Shown in pieces: positions 25,719 through 32,934 of a stretch of 40,998 nucleotides of DNA. Numbering within the stretch: position 1 is the first letter of the stretch; each line of letters begins with the position of its first letter. The DNA is from Gammaproteobacteria bacterium (GTDB taxonomy: Bacteria; Pseudomonadota; Gammaproteobacteria; Eutrophobiales; Eutrophobiaceae): positions 1-40,998 of the forward strand of contig JAPOQU010000001.1 of NCBI GenBank assembly GCA_026710545.1, written 5' to 3'. Under the pieces are notes generated by a model. That model worked only from the letters and a program-made list of their open reading frames with translations, did not search any database and was not told the DNA's origin. A program made the position numbers and the translations under genes.

Positions 25719-27785
25719 TTACGGCGCCGTTACCTGCCCACGGTCAAAGACTACGTTGCCATCAAATATTGTCATAGCCACCTGTGTTTCTCCAATCCTG
25801 TCGGCCTGTCCGTTCTGCGCAAGATTAACTATGTTCTGATTCAACACTATCAGGTCGGCCGTTTTACCGACTTCTATACTGCCCAGCTTATCATCATGAC
25901 CCATCAACCGTGCGCCATTAATCGTATAAGCAGCCAGGACATCATGAATGTTGATACGCTGGCCGGCATTCATCACCACGCCGTCTGCCTTCCGGGTTAC
26001 CGCGGCCTGCATGCTTGAAAAGGGAACAGGATCACGCGTATCCACCGGTGCGTCACTGCCCCATGTCAGGATTCCACCAGCATCCAGCACTAATTTGACC
26101 GGGTAGACATTTTGCATGTAATAGTGCTGAGGATTATACAAATCAGCAATGCCGTCTACCTTGTCTATGAAGGGAATCACCATCACATCGTATTCAACTT
26201 CCGGGAATATCCAGACGTAAGTAAACGCAACAAAGATACCCAGGTCGCCAATGCGTTTGACGTCATCGGGATGCGCCAACTGAACGTGGGTAATGCTTTG
26301 CGTTAAATTGTTAGCGTCTGCCTCCCGTTTAACTTCAGAAAATGCATCGATTGCTACGCGTACCCCACGATCCGACAGAGCATGAATATGGACGTGGAAT
26401 CCTGCAGATGTCATTTGTCGGACATATTCCTTTATGTAATCTTCGCTGTGTTCCAGTACCCCGCTGCTTTTTATACATTGCGCCGGTTGATACCCATGTT
26501 CATCTGTAAACTTCCGGATCGCCCCGGGTTTACCATACTTGTCCGGATGGTTGCGCACCTCAGTACAGGTTGTCCCCTCCAGGTCCACATAGCCGCTGAT
26601 CCCGATCGATTCCGTCCCGGTATCGATTGAGAACAGGGGTTGTTCAAATTCATCAAGAATCGCCGCAACGGGTAATGTGGGCGGCGAAGCATAGGGGTTG
26701 CCTTCCAACACGGCATCGGCAAAGAGTTTCACCGCATTCGGCTGGATTAGTTTACTGTTTTTCAGTTTCTCCCTTTGCGCGTTGAACAGTTCAACATGTG
26801 CAGGGATCTGTGCCAGCCCCCCTGCATTATGAGCATCACCTGATTGGTGAAAAAAAGCAGTTCTAATGCGGAAGGTCATCAGCCCGCTTTTATCGAGCCA
26901 GTCATAATATTCCAGCAGTTCGGGAACTGTATATGGATCCTGTATGGAAGTAATACCGGATGCAGCCAGTTTTTCTGCGACGGCAGGCATCATGACTTCA
27001 GGCCGGCTGTGAAGACCCATCATATCTTCAATAAAATCCGATCGGACCAGCATGCGCGCGCCTTCATTCAGACCACCGGCAGGTTCACCGAATTCATCCA
27101 CGGCAATCATTTCCCTGAACTCGGCAAAAACAGTCTCGATTGTCTCCTTGTTCAAACCCACCACATTTCCGTTTTTGTCTCGTGCCTGTGCCAGGGCCAG
27201 ACTGTTGACCGCGGCATGATGCCCATCGTCACCCCACATGATGATCGGGTGCCTGTCTGATGCGGCATCCAGGGCGGCGCGAATTGTTTTCAGTCTTTCA
27301 CTCGGCTGGTTACCGCCGGAAAACGGCCACTGGAGGACCACCAGCCAATCACCTTCTGCTATCTGATAGTCTTCAATGCATCCCTGCAGAAAAGGCGCCA
27401 TTTCTTCAAGCGATTTCGCCTCACCTTTGAAATCACACATATCCGGTTCCACAACACCGGTAGCGTGGATATGCATGTCATGCAGGCCGGGCATCAGCAT
27501 ACGCCCACCCAGGTTACGCACCACTGTGCCGTTACCGATAAACTTGCCGGCGCCATCGTCACTGCCGACATAGATAATTTCATTGCCGCGCAACGCAACA
27601 GCCTCTGCTACAGTACGGCTGTTGTCTGCAGTGTAAACATAGGCATTGGTCAACAGGAGATCGGCCGGCTCAACGGCAGGAAACCGCGTGCCGGGTTGAC
27701 TTGTTGATTGTTGCGGTTCCTGGGAACAGCCAACCAAAGTCGCGCTGACAAAAAAAAGAATAAGTAAATAATCCGACAGTTTCAT
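25719..27785 (-). CDS. Lipoprotein amidohydrolase (amidohydrolase_3, YtcJ-like)
   Basis: A 688-residue protein. A lipoprotein signal precedes Cys20 (ATLVGC), so it is probably membrane-anchored on the periplasmic side. The metal-dependent hydrolase starts with the HxH motif H105-x-H107 in MPGLHDMHIHATG; further His ligands lie in HVHIHALSD and ITHVQLAHP, and GSDAPVDTRDP near the C-terminus carries the conserved Asp. The closing YTINGARLMGHDDKLGSIEV is typical of amidohydrolase_3 enzymes. Substrate unknown; characterised relatives hydrolyse amides and formamides. I use the ATG at 27785 because it gives the intact lipoprotein signal. Confidence 0.9.
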   Translation of the reverse strand: MKLSDYLLILFFVSATLVGCSQEPQQSTSQPGTRFPAVEPADLLLTNAYVYTADNSRTVAEAVALRGNEIIYVGSDDGAGKFIGNGTVVRNLGGRMLMPGLHDMHIHATGVVEPDMCDFKGEAKSLEEMAPFLQGCIEDYQIAEGDWLVVLQWPFSGGNQPSERLKTIRAALDAASDRHPIIMWGDDGHHAAVNSLALAQARDKNGNVVGLNKETIETVFAEFREMIAVDEFGEPAGGLNEGARMLVRSDFIEDMMGLHSRPEVMMPAVAEKLAASGITSIQDPYTVPELLEYYDWLDKSGLMTFRIRTAFFHQSGDAHNAGGLAQIPAHVELFNAQREKLKNSKLIQPNAVKLFADAVLEGNPYASPPTLPVAAILDEFEQPLFSIDTGTESIGISGYVDLEGTTCTEVRNHPDKYGKPGAIRKFTDEHGYQPAQCIKSSGVLEHSEDYIKEYVRQMTSAGFHVHIHALSDRGVRVAIDAFSEVKREADANNLTQSITHVQLAHPDDVKRIGDLGIFVAFTYVWIFPEVEYDVMVIPFIDKVDGIADLYNPQHYYMQNVYPVKLVLDAGGILTWGSDAPVDTRDPVPFSSMQAAVTRKADGVVMNAGQRINIHDVLAAYTINGARLMGHDDKLGSIEVGKTADLIVLNQNIVNLAQNGQADRIGETQVAMTIFDGNVVFDRGQVTAP

Positions 27786-27905
27786 GGTACATCTCAAACT
27801 ATCAAATTGAACCCCCGTAACGTATGAACCAGGTTGCAAGTGCCTGCGCCGCGAATGTGGTCTCTTGTTCTTGTCTGTTTAAAGCTCACCACCGCGTCAA
27901 AATTG

Positions 27906-29045
27906 TTACAACTTCGTTAGTTGTTCAATGAACCGGGTCTTGCGGGAATGTCGGGAGCGAAGGGCGCGCAGGCGCTCCGAATAGGCATCCGACGTGTTGT
28001 CTTCTTCAGCCAGAACGCGCAGGTCGGCAAGCAGGTCAGTTGCTCGCTCATAGCCGTTAATGTTACGTTTTTCAATTTCATTCTCGATCTCATCCCAGAC
28101 AGCCAGGCCGCGAAGCCTGAGGATGTTGAGACGTGCGCGCCGCGCTTTTTCAGCCTCGCGTTCCCGTTGCTGCCGCTTTGCTTCCACCTGCGCGGCTTCG
28201 TCAGCTTTACGCTCCTTGCATATTTCAGCGGCGCGGGCGCGCAGGGCCGATACTGTTCGACATCTATCCTGTATTTCAGTCGTGGTTGGCGCCAGGGCCT
28301 CCTGAATCCTGCTGCGAACCTCCGCCATCACATGAGGGTCGCCCGCTGCCAAACGTTCCAGTAACGCTGTCTTTTCTTCGTCCGGAATTGCTGCGATAGC
28401 CGCTACGCGGGTTGAAGCTGTCGGAAGGGAATCGCCGCTTGTGTATGGCGACTCCTCGGCGGCAGCCTGCACGAGATCGCGGTCTATATGAAAGAAATCA
28501 GCGAAGGTCTCAAGTCCGCCGTTAAGCGGGCCGATGCCCCTCAGCGGCTCTTTCTCGTCGTTTTCCAGGGTCCCGGTTTGCGCCTCCATCAGCCATAGCA
28601 GGTAGAACGCCCGCCAATCACTCGCAAGCAGGTCGGCCCGCAACGGCGCCAGTGCGCCGAGCCAGCCGGTACCGTCGTCATCGTCAGTAAATTCGGAGGG
28701 TTCATAGTCGTGCCAGATGTCGATAATCACATTCTCGCCCGCCGTTTGTATTTCGACGCAATTGACGTCTCGCAGGAAAGTATCGAGTCTATCTCGGTTG
28801 ATGAGTCGTTTCGGTAAGCGGATCATGAGCCGACGCGACATCCAGTTCGCAAAATACAGGTGCAGATCGAACCAGCGATTCATCAACCGCGTGGGGTCGC
28901 CCCTGAAGTCGCCCCAATTATAATGGTTGGTGAAGCTTGTCGCGGTGATGCGCGCCCTGGTAGACAGCGCCCGCAATGCCGCCATGTCCTCTTTGCCGAG
29001 CGGTCGATCAACTGCCAGGAACTCGTAGTACTGGTATTCGCTCAA
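27906..29045 (-). CDS. Conserved hypothetical protein with long coiled coil
   Basis: A 379-residue protein starting MSEYQYYEFLAVDRPLGKED. The N-terminal ~200 residues hold conserved aromatic-rich blocks (FTNHYNWGDFRGDP at 38-51, DLHLYFANWMSRRLMIRLP) that I recognise as a widespread family without a known function. Residues ~255-320 form a charged coiled coil (EAKRQQREREAEKARRAR). The start is TTG at 29045 with GAGG just before it. The HNH endonuclease gene ends 14 bases upstream on the same strand, so the two are likely one operon, which suggests a DNA-related or defence role, as inference only. Confidence 0.72.
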   Translation of the reverse strand: MSEYQYYEFLAVDRPLGKEDMAALRALSTRARITATSFTNHYNWGDFRGDPTRLMNRWFDLHLYFANWMSRRLMIRLPKRLINRDRLDTFLRDVNCVEIQTAGENVIIDIWHDYEPSEFTDDDDGTGWLGALAPLRADLLASDWRAFYLLWLMEAQTGTLENDEKEPLRGIGPLNGGLETFADFFHIDRDLVQAAAEESPYTSGDSLPTASTRVAAIAAIPDEEKTALLERLAAGDPHVMAEVRSRIQEALAPTTTEIQDRCRTVSALRARAAEICKERKADEAAQVEAKRQQREREAEKARRARLNILRLRGLAVWDEIENEIEKRNINGYERATDLLADLRVLAEEDNTSDAYSERLRALRSRHSRKTRFIEQLTKL

Positions 29046-29059
29046 GAATGCCTCACAAG

Positions 29060-29740
29060 TTATGTCTTTCCACCTTTTTCTGCCAAATATTGCTTCAATT
29101 GCTCAATAGTAAGTGTTTCCCGGGTTTTGTGTATCATCGCATGGCAGTTTGGACAGATTGGGACAAGATCATTGACCGGGTCAATCTCGTACTCAGCTTT
29201 AATTTCTGCGAGAGGGACGACATGATGTACATGGATGTAATTTTTACCTATTGTTCCGTAAAAGTCTTCAAAATTGAAAGAACATACTGAGCATTTGTAA
29301 CCATGATGTTGTAGACATTTTCTTCTGGCGTCGTCCGTATTCCGTTCATACGCATTAATCGTTACAGTTTTAGTTGCTCCCTCTTTATACTTTATTGAGC
29401 TATCCACTTCTTCAGGTAACAGGTTGGCCGGGATATCGCGATAGTGAGATGCGTTAATGTCCACGATATTGAATCCAAGATTTTCTAAATGCTTCCTGGT
29501 TTTAGTACCATTGGCGCGTTGATTGCCCCTACCTCTTGCCTTCAAGGGTTGTTCGCCAAGCAGATAACCGTGTGCAGCACGTGCTATTAATTTCTGGTCA
29601 TAATATTTACCGTTGTATTCAAGATAATACTGGCGGGATTTTCCCCCGCCATATTTCCTTAATATCTCTTCGCTTCCTTCTTTATCAAACTCCTTAATCG
29701 CCGCCTTAACTTCTTTTTGGGTAATGTCTTTTAATGCCAT
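29060..29740 (-). CDS. HNH endonuclease with McrA-like N-terminal domain
   Basis: A 226-residue protein. The C-terminal beta-beta-alpha-metal nuclease is clear: C150-x2-C153, HVHHVVPL (H172, H173 catalytic region), then C196-x2-C199 and H204. The N-terminal 95 residues (EYNGKYYDQKLIARAAHGYL at 41-60, ending KHLENLGFNIV) match the small head domain found before HNH modules in ScoMcrA-type, modification-dependent nucleases. It probably cuts foreign or modified DNA. The ATG at 29740 is preferred; the open frame continues 15 codons upstream without domain similarity. Confidence 0.85.
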   Translation of the reverse strand: MALKDITQKEVKAAIKEFDKEGSEEILRKYGGGKSRQYYLEYNGKYYDQKLIARAAHGYLLGEQPLKARGRGNQRANGTKTRKHLENLGFNIVDINASHYRDIPANLLPEEVDSSIKYKEGATKTVTINAYERNTDDARRKCLQHHGYKCSVCSFNFEDFYGTIGKNYIHVHHVVPLAEIKAEYEIDPVNDLVPICPNCHAMIHKTRETLTIEQLKQYLAEKGGKT

Positions 29741-29858
29741 GTTAATACCTCGCCCGCTTGCGGCAGGGTAGTTTATTTGCCACATGGTTACACACCAGAG
29801 AGACCATTATCAAGGCGGGTTATCTCAGTCCGGTTTCCTGCCGATATGCTTCGTTCGT

Positions 29859-29887
29859 TTTCTTTCTCTATTGCGCGCGGATATACT
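29859..29887 (+). promoter_or_regulatory. Promoter of the truncated (left) antitoxin copy
   Basis: TTTCTT (29859-29864), 17-base spacer, TATACT (29882-29887). The same layout, with the same spacing and identical -10, precedes the intact antitoxin copy at 31282-31310, and the flanking bases are alike too. Conservation between diverged copies supports it more than the consensus match does. Confidence 0.5.
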
Positions 29888-29921
29888 ATGGGCGAATCAA
29901 ACACAAGGTGCAGAACAAACC

Positions 29922-30005
29922 ATGCAAGCAGCTAAACAGGAAGCGATCAATATCGTTGACCGGATGCCAGAAGATAGCGATATGGATGAAATTATGTATC
30001 GGCTC
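29922..30005 (+). pseudogene. Antitoxin gene truncated by the insertion sequence (left copy)
   Basis: Starting at the ATG at 29922, 28 codons (MQAAKQEAINIVDRMPEDSD, then MDEIMYRL) match the intact antitoxin at 31344 with 8 base differences in 84; only two change the amino acid (Ile/Leu and Val/Ile). The gene stops matching exactly at the left end of the IS. The frame then runs on into IS sequence to 30251, which would add an unrelated tail. The toxin that belonged to this copy is absent. The excess of silent changes shows the copies diverged under selection before the break. Confidence 0.85.
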
Positions 30006-30023
30006 AGGGCAAACGCATACTTT
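30005..30023 (+). repeat. Left terminal inverted repeat of the IS
   Basis: CAGGGCAAACGCATACTTT, matching the other end at 16 of 19 positions. It touches the truncated antitoxin gene; the first C is shared with its last codon, so the exact boundary is ambiguous by a base. Confidence 0.85.
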
Positions 30024-31132
30024 CATCCGGCTTGTCCAAACAGGATCTCCGCCCGTCTTGTGTCACTCCACCCGGCCTGCTTGAGTTTCCCTCGCATACT
30101 GTTCTTCTGTGGGTGTAAGCGCGCCAGGTTCAGACAGAAGCGCCGGATAATCCCCACGTTCTCCGCCCCGTCCCCTTTGCGTATCCGACAGTCGTCCTCC
30201 TTGAACGCCACGTCCAGCACCCAATGTGCTTTATTCTCTACTTCCCAATGACGCCGTATGCCCCGCGCCACCCCCGCCGCATCCAATGGCAGGGAACTGA
30301 TATAGTACTGTGTCTCTCTCTCCACCTCCTGCCCCGGCAGGTGCCGTTCCCGCTCCATCTCTATCACCGTTTGCAACCCCGGCCACTTGGCCGCCTCACT
30401 AATCCATGCCGTCACCCGCACTTGCCGACAGGTCCGCTTCTCCACCCGGCCATGCCCCGCATCCACTTCCTCATACACCGCCAACTCAGCCGGCTCATCG
30501 CGGGTAACCTTGTGAAAATACGCCTTTATTTCCTCACGCAGAGTCTTGTGATTATCCTTCAGCGACAACGTGTAATCGCCCCCCTTCCCATGCACCTTGC
30601 GTGCTATCTTCTTCTGTGTATTCATCGCATCCGCGGTAATATGCGCCCCCTTTACCTGTAACAGGTCCAGCATCTCCATCACCGAGGCCTGCTCATTCTT
30701 CTTCCCCGACGACTTCATCTGCGCCAGCACCAACCCGCTTTCATGGCCCCAGGCCGTGATGCTGTGCAAGGCCGTTTGTCTATCTCCGTCGTGGGAACGC
30801 CGTAAGGTCTTCCCGTCCAGGGCAATCTGCTCCTGCCCCTGCGCCCGCCGCACCTCATTCACCCAGGCAATGAACGCCCGGTTGAACTGCTCAGGGTCTA
30901 TCGCACGCACCACCCGCGCAATCGTATCATCCACCGGTACCCCGTTCGCAAACGGCCGGTATTGTCTCAACCACACCAGCTTCTCATCCCCAAATTCCTT
31001 GATATCCTTCCAGCCCTCTGCCCCCGATATGACCGCACTCACCGTCAAAAACAGAATGTCCAACAGGTCATAGCGCTTGTTGATATCACGCCGCGGGTCG
31101 TCAATCGTCGCTAATTGGGCCAGTAAACTCAT
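30023..31132 (-). CDS. ISAs1-family transposase
   Basis: A 369-residue DDE transposase of usual family length. The N-terminal DDE_Tnp_1-associated region (LLAQLATIDDPRRDINKRYD, 3-22) is followed by catalytic blocks IALDGKTLRRS (first Asp), ITADAMNTQ (second Asp) and RRHWEVENKAHWVLD (Glu). The frame is uninterrupted from end to end, so the element may still move. It ends inside the left inverted-repeat region. Transcription runs against the truncated antitoxin gene. Confidence 0.95.
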   Translation of the reverse strand: MSLLAQLATIDDPRRDINKRYDLLDILFLTVSAVISGAEGWKDIKEFGDEKLVWLRQYRPFANGVPVDDTIARVVRAIDPEQFNRAFIAWVNEVRRAQGQEQIALDGKTLRRSHDGDRQTALHSITAWGHESGLVLAQMKSSGKKNEQASVMEMLDLLQVKGAHITADAMNTQKKIARKVHGKGGDYTLSLKDNHKTLREEIKAYFHKVTRDEPAELAVYEEVDAGHGRVEKRTCRQVRVTAWISEAAKWPGLQTVIEMERERHLPGQEVERETQYYISSLPLDAAGVARGIRRHWEVENKAHWVLDVAFKEDDCRIRKGDGAENVGIIRRFCLNLARLHPQKNSMRGKLKQAGWSDTRRAEILFGQAG

Positions 31133-31239
31133 GGTTTTCTCCTCTATTAAGGGTAATTACTGCTATGATCCACCCAACTTCCAGGAGTTCCCCACTTACC
31201 TATTTCTTTTTGGAATAAAAAATCATCTGCTTATGACTT

Positions 31240-31258
31240 AAAGTATGATCTTGCCCTG
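31240..31258 (-). repeat. Right terminal inverted repeat of the IS
   Basis: On the minus strand it reads CAGGGCAAGATCATACTTT. It lies about 110 bases upstream of the transposase start, leaving room for the transposase promoter. Confidence 0.85.
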
Positions 31259-31281
31259 ACTACAGTCTCCCTAACTACGGA

Positions 31282-31310
31282 TTTCCTTCTCTACGACGCT
31301 CGGATATACT
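31282..31310 (+). promoter_or_regulatory. Promoter of the intact toxin-antitoxin operon (right copy)
   Basis: TTTCCT (31282-31287), 17-base spacer, TATACT (31305-31310), 33 bases before the antitoxin start. It is conserved with the left copy at 29859-29887, including CGGATATACTATG around the -10. Confidence 0.5.
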
Positions 31311-31343
31311 ATGACTAATCGACTACAACGTAAATAACAACGT

Positions 31344-31523
31344 ATGCAAGCAGCAAAACAGGAAGCGCTCAATATCATTGACCGAATGCCGGAAGACAGT
31401 GATATGGATGAAATCATGTATCGGCTCTATGTCCTGGATAAAATAAGGAAGGGACAACAAGCTGTCGAACAGGGCAAGACCATTACCAGCGAGGAGCTCC
31501 AGCGAGAAATCGATTCATGGTGA
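31344..31523 (+). CDS. Antitoxin of a ParE/RelE-type toxin-antitoxin pair
   Basis: A 59-residue protein starting MQAAKQEALNIIDRMPEDSD and ending TSEELQREIDSW. The N-terminal helices with MDEIMYRLYVLDKIRKG match small antitoxins found before ParE/RelE toxins; the C-terminal EELQREIDSW is probably the toxin-binding helix. It overlaps the toxin gene by seven bases. A diverged, truncated copy lies to the left of the IS. It is intact, with its own promoter. Confidence 0.85.
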   Translation: MQAAKQEALNIIDRMPEDSDMDEIMYRLYVLDKIRKGQQAVEQGKTITSEELQREIDSW

Positions 31524-31810
31524 GATGGTCGGAACCGGCCATACTGGATTTGCAATCCATCCATGACTTTATCGCTCACGATTCCCGTTTCTATGCCAAA
31601 AAGGTAATCCAGGATATCCGGGATAAAGCAGAAATTCTGGATGAATTACCCAAAATCGGTAGAAAGGTGCCGGAAATAAATGATGGAAACATCAGGGAGT
31701 TGTCACTGTATTCCTACCGGATAATTTATGAAATCAGAGATCAAGGTATCTTCATGCTGGCTGTAATACATAAACGGCGGGATTTGAGACACAGAGATAT
31801 TGAGAGATAA
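31517..31810 (+). CDS. ParE/RelE-family toxin
   Basis: A 97-residue protein starting MVRWSEPAILDLQSIHDFIA, the classic ParE/RelE_StbE opening. The core continues with IGRKVPEINDGNIRELSLYS and the strand-rich YRIIYEI, then AVIHKRRDL. ParE members poison gyrase and RelE members cut ribosome-bound mRNA; which applies here is not clear. It is co-translated with the antitoxin gene. No matching toxin remains by the left antitoxin copy. Confidence 0.9.
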   Translation: MVRWSEPAILDLQSIHDFIAHDSRFYAKKVIQDIRDKAEILDELPKIGRKVPEINDGNIRELSLYSYRIIYEIRDQGIFMLAVIHKRRDLRHRDIER

Positions 31811-31866
31811 ATTAATCACAATATAAAACGAACAACTTTGATAAATGTAAATATCAGGAGCAGAGT

Positions 31867-32874
31867 ATGAAGGCAATCGTATTAGAAGAACTTGGCGGTC
31901 CGGACAACCTGAAAATAATGGAGGTGGATACGCCCGACCCGGGACCGGGCGAAGTACGGGTCAGGGTGCGGAATTCCGCGTTGAACCGGCGTGATTACTG
32001 GATCACCATCGGCAGGTATCCGCGCACGAGTCTTCCCTGTATAGCCGGTTCCGACGGCGCCGGGACGATTGATGCCGTCGGCGCAGGCGTTGATGATTCA
32101 ATGGTCGGTAATGAAGTGGTGGTCTATCCCGCCAGGGAATGGGGTGACAGCGAGGCCGTCTCCGGGCCGGATTTTCGCGTGCTGGGCATGCCGGACCAGG
32201 GTACGTTTGCCGAGTATATCTGCTGCCCGGCTACGGATGTCTACGCCAGGCCCGCGCACTTGAGCTGGGAACAGGCAGCCGCGGTGCCCCTGGCCGGCCT
32301 GACGGCCTGGCGCGCCGTCGTGACGCAGGCCGAGGTTAAGGCGGGACAGACCGTACTGGTTACCGGCGCCGGCAGCGGCGTTTCGACTTTTGCCATCCAG
32401 TGGGCCAGCAGTCTCGGCGCAGAGGTTTACGTGACCAGCGGGTCAGAGGAGAAAATCGAAAAAGCCAGGGCTATCGGTGCGGCCGGGGGCATCAGCTACC
32501 GGGAACAGGACTACCATAAGGCACTGAGAAAACAGGCGGGCGGTTTTAACGCCATTATCGACAGCGCCGGCGGGGACGACGTGAATAATCTTCTTAGTAC
32601 CTTAAGGCCCGCAGGGCGGTTTGTATTCTTCGGCGCCACCCTGGGCATCCCTTCTACCGGGCTGGAAATACCGCGGCTGTTTTTCAACCAGACCCGCATA
32701 CAGGGAACGATGATGGGATCCAACGCCGAATTCAAGGCCATGCTGGATTTTGTCGGCGAGCAAAAAATTGAACCGGTCGTGGACCGGGTCCTGCCCATGG
32801 ATGAGGCAGTCGCCGCCCATAAGTTGCTGGAGTCCTTCGGCCAGATGGGCAAGGTGGTCCTGCAGAACAACTGA
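31867..32874 (+). CDS. MDR-family alcohol dehydrogenase / quinone oxidoreductase, zinc-free type
   Basis: A 335-residue medium-chain dehydrogenase/reductase. The N-terminal GroES-like domain has NRRDYWITIG (40-49) and GSDGAGTIDAVG (61-72); the Rossmann motif is TGAGSGVSTFA (166-176). The Cys/His zinc ligands of classic alcohol dehydrogenases are absent (GSDGAG instead of GHEGAG) and there is no four-cysteine structural zinc lobe. It therefore probably reduces quinones, enones or enoyl-CoA-like substrates with NADPH. AGGAG lies eight bases before the ATG. It converges on the flavin monooxygenase gene with a large hairpin between them. Confidence 0.9.
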   Translation: MKAIVLEELGGPDNLKIMEVDTPDPGPGEVRVRVRNSALNRRDYWITIGRYPRTSLPCIAGSDGAGTIDAVGAGVDDSMVGNEVVVYPAREWGDSEAVSGPDFRVLGMPDQGTFAEYICCPATDVYARPAHLSWEQAAAVPLAGLTAWRAVVTQAEVKAGQTVLVTGAGSGVSTFAIQWASSLGAEVYVTSGSEEKIEKARAIGAAGGISYREQDYHKALRKQAGGFNAIIDSAGGDDVNNLLSTLRPAGRFVFFGATLGIPSTGLEIPRLFFNQTRIQGTMMGSNAEFKAMLDFVGEQKIEPVVDRVLPMDEAVAAHKLLESFGQMGKVVLQNN

Positions 32875-32880
32875 CGCAAC

Positions 32881-32924
32881 GGGAACCCCTGGCATGTCCC
32901 GGACGGACTTGACCAGGGATTCCC
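32881..32924. terminator. Hairpin between convergent genes, likely bidirectional terminator
   Basis: GGGAACCCCTGG (32881-32892) pairs with CCAGGGATTCCC (32913-32924) at 11 of 12 positions around a 20-base loop. It fills the short gap between two convergent stop codons. There is no T-run, so termination efficiency is uncertain. Confidence 0.5.
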
Positions 32925-32934
32925 GGTATATATC

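Larger units (their letters stand above)
30005..31258 (-). mobile_element. ISAs1-family insertion sequence, apparently intact
   Basis: The element is bounded by terminal inverted repeats CAGGGCAAACGCATACTTT (left) and, read from the right end, CAGGGCAAGATCATACTTT: 16 of 19 positions agree. It encodes one full transposase on the minus strand. No target duplication is visible: left flank TGTATCGGCT, right flank ACTACAGTCT. ISAs1 elements usually leave an 8-10 base duplication, so one flank was probably lost by deletion or the element arose from recombination between two copies. Confidence 0.88.

Noticed and set aside
29784..30251. 155-codon plus-strand frame across the left IS boundary
   Set aside because: Only the 28 codons from 29922 are antitoxin-derived; the rest is leader sequence and antisense of the transposase.
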